Assembly: GCA_949358305.1 (NCBI GenBank)
Contig: OX442316.1
Location: 1,984,001 to 2,048,000 of the forward strand
Reading direction: 5' to 3'
DNA from: Strigamia acuminata
Lineage: Eukaryota > Arthropoda > Chilopoda > Geophilomorpha > Linotaeniidae
DNA: 64,000 nt
Both the position numbers and the translations under genes were made by a program. This document shows, one piece after another, positions 57,049-64,000 of this stretch. The notes under the pieces are model-generated. The model did not search any database. It saw only the letters and a list, made by a program, of their open reading frames with translations, and was not told where the DNA came from. Numbering within the stretch: the stretch's first letter is position 1; every line of letters begins with the position of its first letter.

Positions 57049-58600
57049 GGTCGTTGGTGTACGATTCGTACATCAAACTTGTGAGGAAGTGGATGGGAGC
57101 TGGGAGCTGGGAGCTGGGAGGTTGCGAAAGTTGTCGCGAGGATGACGGGGTGGTGGAAATGGAAAGGAAATTGATGCTGGGAAAGAGCTGCAAGTTGAGA
57201 AGTTTGTTGAAGATGTGATTGGTGTTGCTGGCAATGAGGAAAAGGGTTGGGGTTGGAATAGAAGAAGAGGAAGTTGCAACTTGTGTGGCGGAATTAAGAT
57301 TCAGCTCTAAAATGTAACAAACAAAATTCCCTAAAATTCCCCAAAATTCATTGAAAAACTTCCATGGTAGCCAAACTTCCAGAACGTACTTTTGTGAAAG
57401 AGAACGAGAACGACCCAAATGACTAACCAAACCTTTGGGTGACAACACAATTGGTCCATGATAAAAAATACGATGCAAAACCGTGATTATTTAAATAAAA
57501 TACATGTTAATCGTGGTATATAATTTACCATGTTCCCGGAGCGGAGAATTAAGTCTTAAGTGCTTATTTATCTATCAGTTCCTTTTCTCGCTTGGTCGTC
57601 TCGTCAATCCCTGCGAATTAATATAGATTTTGAGCTGATTTTGCACTTGTTTGAATTAATTAATTAATTAATTAATTTTTACCTTCCAATTAATTGAATC
57701 AGTTAATTTTGTTTTTGGATTGTGCCGTAATGGCACGTAAGGAAATGGTCGATGGTCTTCTACCGCTTCACCACACAGTGCTCGTAATTCGTAACGTCCA
57801 TGAAAAATCAAAAGCAGTTAGCGTACGTCGATTTACACATCTGGGGAGACGAGACGAGACGAGACCTACATCTTTTGTAAATTTGTAAATAAACGTAGTC
57901 GAATGACGAATACCATGTCTGAAAGTGGCTGACAAGTGAGTGATAGATAAAAATGTTTTTGTTACCTATTTGTGTGGAAAGATTTTTTCGTTTTGGTTTG
58001 TCTTACTTTGCCGACTCAAACCGAGAGAGAGAGAGCATCGTGTGATGAAGCTGTGATGAGACCATATCGACCATTTTCTATTTAAGGTATATTATTGTTG
58101 TCATCCCTGTTACCTGAACAGTTTGAATTTGTGGATGGATAGATAAATATACCGTATGTCAGTCATGTTTTACGGAATTTCCTCGTGGTGTTCCGCCGCC
58201 AACCTAGTGCACACCTGGCTGGTATTGAGGTAGAGAGAGATTCTAAAATATGCCTAAGAAATTAACCGGTATCAGAAGTAAATAATTAAATAAACGATTG
58301 AGCCCATGTACAAGTACTTTGAAGAAATCAAGAAAAAAATGGAAAAAATTAATCAAGTTAGTTGTTGTTTTTTCCACTAATTTTGATTTTTAAAAACAAA
58401 GTAGGTACGGACTATTTATTTTACACTAAAAAGATGCACAAAGCAAATAAATTGGAGATCTAGTCTAGTTTTCAATCAGATTAACATTAAATTAAGAATG
58501 TTTTGATTAGATATATTCGACAAAATTATAAGAACGATCAAAGTCGCGTGAAGCTACAGAGTTTGTTACTCGTGACATTGATGCCAGTTATTGCTCATTT
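57049..58600. other. Intergenic DNA, no gene recognised
   Basis: Contains a short GGGAGCT triplication at about 57095-57120 and an AATTAATTAATTAATT simple repeat at about 57657. ORFs here lack recognisable motifs. Confidence 0.4.
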
Positions 58601-59545
58601 TCTTCAACTTCTGACGTTTTTATTAGCAATGCATCTTTTGGCCTCTTGCGGCAAGCTTTTACAAACATATAAATTGATGTCAAAAACAAGTGAAAAATAA
58701 AAAATAAAAAATAAAAAAATAATAAATTAAAAAAATAATCTCGTTTACTTACAACGAAAAGCAGCAATCCAATCACAAAATAAGTTGACTTTTGAAACCC
58801 GATGGAATCTACCAAAATTCCACCTGCCGATCGTGACACAAAACGGCTTGAAAAACGTAAAGTAAAAAGTTCTAGCTGTTCTAACGCAATGCAATTTAAA
58901 CCAATGCATTGCAGTGAAGTTTGATTATTTTGACGAGCAGCAATTTAGCCACCCATAAATAACAGTGGCGCTTCACTGCAATGCTTTCATTCACCCTAAA
59001 CTGCTGAACAAAGTTCATAAACCGCTACGCAACCGTGAGTTACAGCGTCATCAGGATAACCATGATTTCGGGGGAAAAAATACAAATAAATACATATAAT
59101 TTAAAAAAACAAAATTCCTTACGTGATGTCATGAAATGCATCGATCACTGCACTAACTTGAAGCCCAGCAATACCAATTCCATACAGGCAAAGTGTGTCA
59201 TAGACCTAAAAATAAATAAAATACAATAATTTTCACCAAAACAAAACCTAGAAAAATCGATTACTTATTAATTTCAAGTCCTGGAACAGGTGCCAGCTTG
59301 ATATAAGAAATTGTCATAAGTAAACAGCAGATTAAAATACGGAGTACATGGTTTTACAATTTTCTAAAAAAAAAAATAAAAAAAAATTAATTTATAAATT
59401 TGACACAAAGAAACAAAAGTTTCATCTCCTCAACTTTTTTGTTGCACAGCAAACCCCACACAGGTGTAAACACACTGCTAGCAGCATCTTTCATCCCGAA
59501 AATAATTCCCACATAAAACTTGTTCAATTTATACAGCTGAAGAAT
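58600..59545 (-). pseudogene. Decayed MFS transporter (SLC18B1-like) exons
   Basis: Minus-strand pieces in the right order for a major facilitator protein: about 59545-59410 (LNKFYVGIIFGMKDAASSVF then TPVWGLLCNKK), about 59340-59265 (ILICCLLMTISYIKLAPVPG), 59205-59123 (YGIGIAGLQVSAVIDAFHDI), about 59062-59010 (NHGYPDDAVTHGCVAVYELC) and about 58868-58758 (SAGGILVDSIGFQKSTYFVI). MFS carriers of this type move amines or similar solutes across membranes. Several junctions fail: the second piece has an in-frame TAA near its expected acceptor and ends in the wrong phase, the fourth has no AG acceptor, and no N-terminal exons are found. I call it a pseudogene, though exons upstream or unusual splicing cannot be excluded. 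Confidence 0.6.
58906..58984. mobile_element. 79-bp hairpin with GCATTGCAGTGAAG ends
   Basis: Perfect 14-bp inverted ends GCATTGCAGTGAAG and CTTCACTGCAATGC around a 51-bp loop. Probably a tiny MITE within the MFS remnant. Confidence 0.65.
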
Positions 59546-59601
59546 CTGTTGTCAGAACAAACACAGTGAGCGCCATTTAAGTTAAGTACAAGGAATCTTA
59601 A

Positions 59602-60162
59602 CCCTCAGATGGCCAACCCTATACCAATTTTGGGACAACACTCTTCTTGAATAGGAAAACTTTTTTTTGGTTTAATATAATTATCTGAAAATTTCTGACT
59701 TTGTTCACACACCAATAATGTTTGTTTCAAAAAAAATTTGGAGTGTTCTGTGCGTTATTTATTTATTTATTCACCTTTGAAAATTCTGCCCCTTAGAAAT
59801 CCCAGCTTAAATTTAAGTTGGCTTCTCCCAATCTGTTAAAAGCGCTTCTACTTATGGCTTCCAATTTTTACCAGCTGACTGACGCCGTATGGCGCTAGTA
59901 GTCCAACACATGTGATTAGTTTATGATTACGGTTCCATTTCGGGGTAAAATGTACATTTAAAATTAAATTTTTTAGGATAAATTAAACTTTTTCACTTAA
60001 AATTAATTTTCTTGGCTCAACAACAGTAGCGCCAAATGCGACAATTTTTCGCACTACCCTAACAGCGCTTAAGCTAACGGCCTTCCGAATTTAATTATTT
60101 TGTCCCAAATTTGGTGCATTATGGCACCAAAGTGTCGTCTTTGGAGGTTGGCCATCTGAGGG
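59602..60162. mobile_element. 561-bp piggyBac-type MITE with TTAA duplication
   Basis: Inverted ends CCCTCAGATGGCCAACC and GGTTGGCCATCTGAGGG, directly flanked by TTAA on both sides (59598-59601 and 60163-60166), the hallmark of piggyBac insertion. The inside is non-coding, with GGCGCTAGTAGTCC-type and AACAGTAGCGCC stretches. Confidence 0.9.
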
Positions 60163-60166
60163 TTAA

Positions 60167-61778
60167 ATACATTCCAAATTGTCAAACTTTTTTCTTTTGA
60201 TTCAGAATCGCTTTTAGACTCTTAAAAAAAATTTAGCTACTTAGCTTATCGGCCGTTCGTCTCTGGTTCTGTCAAGTACGAGTTGTTTTTATATCCGTTT
60301 GGAAAAGTCGTAATGCATGTCACCTATTTAGTTTGAGCTGGAGCTTTCTGCTTGTTATTTCTTCGTTCCCCGTCTTCCTCGAACAGTTCTTGGTTGCTCT
60401 GCTTCTTCGTCCCGGCTCAAGTGCAGCAACATCGTTTATCGATCACTCGCGTCTGGCGCGGGTAAAGTAGTTTCGTTAATTTAAATTTTTCATGTCGTTT
60501 AAAAATAAATTCGCATCGATTGAGAACTTACTTGAGCATTCACGAACGGTTCTTGGCTGTGGAGGTTTCATTTAGAAAGGCGCAATCCCGGTTTCAACCG
60601 ATCGTGGAGTCGCCACAGTCTCATCATGGTTTCTTCGGGCCGACATGGTCCGCCATGTTGGTGTGTTGCCGCGATGCCGAACATCTCCTTAAGGTTTCGT
60701 GATTGCTTCGACGTAGTCGAGTGTTATTAATATTGGTTATTTTACAAGAAATAAGTTTAGTTGACAAAAGTGCTATCTGTTGGTTTGGGTTTAAGCGTTT
60801 TTGTCACGTGATGAATCCTCGCTCGGTTGTTGAGTTTTATCGGGTCTTGATAAAACTCGTGACGACGCCCTTGCGTCTCGAGGAAAGAACGATTCCCTTT
60901 GTTAATTAAAGGATTCAATATTTAGCGATATTTTATGGCTTACTTTGAGTGTTTCCTTTTAAATTCTTATCTATTTGTGATTGAATTTATGCCCGTTCTT
61001 CTCTCTTTACGTGTCGTAATGTTCGGGTTGAGGTAACGGGTTTTCCCGTTACCGAGACACGAGTTGCGGTGCAGATATTCAATTCTCGGTTTAGATTAAT
61101 TCGCTATAATTTTAAGTTTTGATTAAAAATATACAAACTATGTTTTTTTTATGCATTAATATTTTAAGATATTTATTAAACGGTTTAATTGTGATCGCGA
61201 CCCGTCGAGTGCCGTTGCGGGATGAGCAATGTCACGTTTTAGAGAGCGCCTAGTTTGATTCCCGCTTTGTCTGTTATTGTTGCCAATACAACGTGCAAGG
61301 TATCACCATAAAGTAAACTACTCTATGGTATCATGCAGCTTCCATATTTTACCCTAGCAACGGTTGGCCAGGTAATGAATAATGAATAATAATAATAATG
61401 AATAATGACCTATGGTGATAATAAAAAGTAAACCATAAGCCAGTTACCTCCCAAAATTCCAAACGGAATCATGTTTTTTTTTTTAATTTCTACAATTTGA
61501 GAGCACGGAAACTTGAGAGAAACAGAATGTTTTTTTCTATCAATTTTGGGGTTCTTACAAACAATAACGACGACTAGGTGCCTCTTTGGAAAGATGAGTT
61601 GGTATAAAATGCAAAAAAAAAAAAGATATACCTTGTAAAATCTGATTCCGATGTGTGTTAACATGCTGATAACATATCTAAACAATTTTTTATTGATTGT
61701 GACAACCAGTTTGTGCTGATAATAAGGAAATTTTAATCTGCTGCATTTTTATAAGAATTAATTTTAAATTTGAGCTTG
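60167..61778. other. Intergenic DNA with a GC-richer segment
   Basis: 60250-61070 is less AT-rich than its surroundings, with open plus frames at 60520 and 60703 that match nothing I know. A small hairpin GTAACGGGTTTTCCCGTTAC is at about 61035. No splice-linked exons recognised. Confidence 0.4.
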
Positions 61779-63833
61779 ATGACTGACACCATGATGTGGA
61801 ATGATGCTTTGGTTAACACTGTTGGGCTGCTATTGGTGGCTGCAACTTTGTGGATTATTAACGTCTACTTGAAGAGTCCAAAAAATCTACCACCTGGACC
61901 CACAGGAGTTCCAATTTTGGGCTATATGCCTTTTTTAGGTACCAAACCTCATCTCACCCTCGCCACATTAAAGGAGAAATATGGAGACATATTTACGTGA
62001 GTATAATTTCAAAACCATTTTGCATTTAAGACAATTTTCACTGCAATTTAAATTTTTTAGTTTACACATTGGACCTGATCGAGTGGTTGTTTTGTCATCA
62101 TTCAAGCTAATCAAAGAAGCTTTCCATAAACAGGGCAATTGTTTTGAAGAACGACCAGAAAGTTTTAGAGAGCTAGTCAATTGTGATTCACAAACAGGTA
62201 AAAGCAATGAGTGCTATCTTAAAGTCATTTAAAATTGTTCATATTTTTAAAACCAGTCTAAATGTAAAATTTTATATTTTAAAAGTCCTTTGTTGAAAAA
62301 AAATTCAGTTTTTCATACAATACAATCAATTTTACATCAGACTATCATTATTCCGAAAAATTTATGTACGTACCTGTCTTTCTTTAACGCAAATGATGTA
62401 TGTTATTACTACTTCATAAGGTTTGACGGCATCTGTTGGTGAGCCACAAATAGAATTACGCCGTTTTATCATTCACGCACTATGCAACCTTGGAATTGGC
62501 AAAGCGAGTATTGAACCAAAAATTCGGGTCGGTAGTAAATTATTTTGTGTAAACGAGATTGTGGAACTTAAAATGCTTCTACTTTAAGGATGAAATTGAA
62601 TGCGTAATTGAAGAAATAAAAAAATGAAAGGAAAACCAAGGGATTTATTCCAATTGCTGAAAGAGAGTTTTACCAATACAATGTTCGTAATCGTCTTTGG
62701 AAAAAGATTGCAATACGACGACAAGAGACTTTTCAGCGTGTGATGGAACTATCTGAGGCAATGGTTAAAGCTGTTGGAATCAACCAGTGGGCTCGATTCT
62801 TGCCACAATTTCTCATCAAACAGTTTGGAATTTCACACCCTATGTAATTACATTAAACATTTACTTACTATTGATTTCAGCAATTCTTTATTTTCATAAC
62901 AGAGAAATAATCTCCCGGTTCTACCAGCTATTTTTGGATGAAGTGACTGAATATTGTAAAATGCAGAAAGATCAAATAAGTGATGTAGATTCTTTTATAA
63001 ATATTTGGAGAACTGAAGCTACTAGGCTGAATTCAACTTCCACTCGTAGGCATGTTCATTTATAAATAAACGCAAATCTGTTTGAACTTTTACTTTTCAG
63101 TGCAGAAATTATCACAAGTTCTGGTTGAGTTGTTTGGTGCTGGAACCGATACAACAAGTACAACGTTAGGATGGGGTATTCTGTATTTAATTAAATACCC
63201 AAAAGTCCAAAAAAAACTGCAACAAGAGATTGACAATGTGATAGGAAAAGAAAGAGCTCCATCCATGGCTGATCAAAAACTGATGCCTTACACTGAAGCC
63301 ACCATCATGGAGATCAGCAGAATGTCTTCAGTTGCACCTTTATTACTTCCACATTAGTTAGTTATGAAAAAGGAAACAATTCTCAATTAAAACCATTTTC
63401 ATTCATTTTTCTTTCAGTACAACCGAAGATACAACACTGGAAGGTTATTTCATTCCAAAGGACACAACAGTGTTATCCAACCTCTGGGCTGTACATATGA
63501 ATGCAGAAATATTTCCAGAACCTGAATGTTTTAAACCAGAACGATTTCTAACGGAAGACAGCAAGATAAAGCGTGTAGAAGAATTGATTCCCTTTTCAAT
63601 TGGTATGTACCAGAAACAAATGATTTATCCAGTTTGAATTGAGCATAAAGTGTTTATGTTTAGGTAAGCGGCAATGTGTTGGCGAGGCATTGGCTCGAAT
63701 GCAATTATTTCTGTTTCTGACATCACTTTTGCAACACTTCACTTTTAGCAAGGATAGTGATGTGATCCTAGATTATTCTTATTCGATCGTTGTGAAACCA
63801 AAACATCAAAACATAAATGCTATTTTACGCTAA
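61779..63833 (+). pseudogene. CYP2-like cytochrome P450 with two frame breaks
   Basis: Eight exons: 61779-61996, 62061-62197, 62421-62527, 62589-62843, 62903-63045, 63101-63356, 63418-63602, 63664-63833. Microsomal P450s oxidise lipids, hormones or xenobiotics. Seen: N-terminal anchor (TVGLLLVAATLWIINVYL), PPGPTGVPILG hinge, the I-helix AGTDTT, the ExxR motif (EISR), the PERF motif, and the haem loop [12 protein letters not shown] with its Cys. Exon 4 is two bases short: it hits a TGA at 62625 after an A run, and a second shift occurs at CTTTTCAG near 62731, after which the frame resumes. All other phases agree. In the C-helix WxxxR motif the Trp is Gln (QIELRR). Both breaks sit at homopolymers, so sequencing error is possible; otherwise a young pseudogene. 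Confidence 0.85.
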
Positions 63834-64000
63834 TTCAAAATGTTTCTTTCACTGCACACATTATGATAATTGATAAGCATACTAGTACAAATGTTAAAAG
63901 TAATAAATTCAGTATTCACTTGACCAGTTTGCAATTATGGTAGCATGACTAATGACTGATAAGGGGCCGTCCATAAATTACGTAACGCTCCAAGGGGTGG
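63834..64000. other. 3' flank of the P450 and the start of a transposon-like end
   Basis: AATAAA at about 63902 may be the P450 poly(A) signal. The last 40 bases contain GGGGCCGTCCATAAATTACG, a phrase I associate with widespread invertebrate transposon termini; the window ends before its partner. Confidence 0.4.

Noticed and set aside
60520-60909. Two adjacent plus ORFs in a GC-richer segment, considered as a retroelement or rRNA-like piece
   Set aside because: No recognisable motif, no LTRs and no match to rRNA cores that I can see.

Overview
This is animal nuclear DNA: AT-rich, low gene density, genes split by canonical GT-AG introns, TATA boxes and AATAAA signals, and intergenic and intronic space filled with minisatellites and short inverted-repeat elements. 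The gene set (UNC5, a TAL-type bHLH factor, stearoyl-CoA desaturase, a cadherin-domain receptor kinase of the Cad96Ca type, a CYP2-like P450, a MADF-BESS protein, a Cys-rich secreted protein of a kind common in arthropods) points to an invertebrate. I favour a non-insect arthropod, but that is inference and the species is not determined. Exon models were assembled by eye from splice sites, reading frame and family similarity; no search was run.

Layout. 1-1.8 kb: last four exons of a netrin receptor UNC5 gene (+). 3.4-9.1 kb: a convergent pair, a MADF-BESS protein (+) and a five-exon Harbinger transposase (-), the usual two genes of a PIF/Harbinger element; the frames are open but the first catalytic Asp is Gly, and the introns are packed with minisatellites and MITEs. 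11.3-17 kb: a secreted, probably GPI-anchored Cys-rich protein (+). 19.5-28 kb: two tandem secreted alpha-carbonic-anhydrase-like genes (+), both lacking two of the three zinc histidines; the second lacks recognisable final exons and has an inverted copy of its promoter and exon 1 upstream. 32.2-33.2 kb: TAL-family bHLH gene (+). 36.8-37.4 kb: a very small two-exon gene (-) for a 56-residue secreted Cys-rich peptide. 41.4-47.3 kb: stearoyl-CoA desaturase, five exons (-). 52-54.7 kb: Cad96Ca-like receptor tyrosine kinase, ten exons (+). 55.2-57.1 kb: an LRR gene with one frame break and a decayed duplicate. 58.7-59.6 kb: decayed exons of an MFS transporter (-). 61.8-63.8 kb: CYP2-like P450, eight exons (+), with two one-base frame breaks.

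The genes do not form an operon or pathway; the neighbours look unrelated apart from local duplications (carbonic anhydrase-like pair, LRR pair). The dominant structural theme is repeats. At least four MITE subfamilies share a terminal TACCGTA-type motif followed by GC-rich palindromic words. Several MITEs sit inside tandem repeats, so their empty target sites can be read directly and their target duplications inferred (TA, TA, ACT). Other MITEs show an 8-bp hAT-type duplication and a TTAA piggyBac-type duplication.
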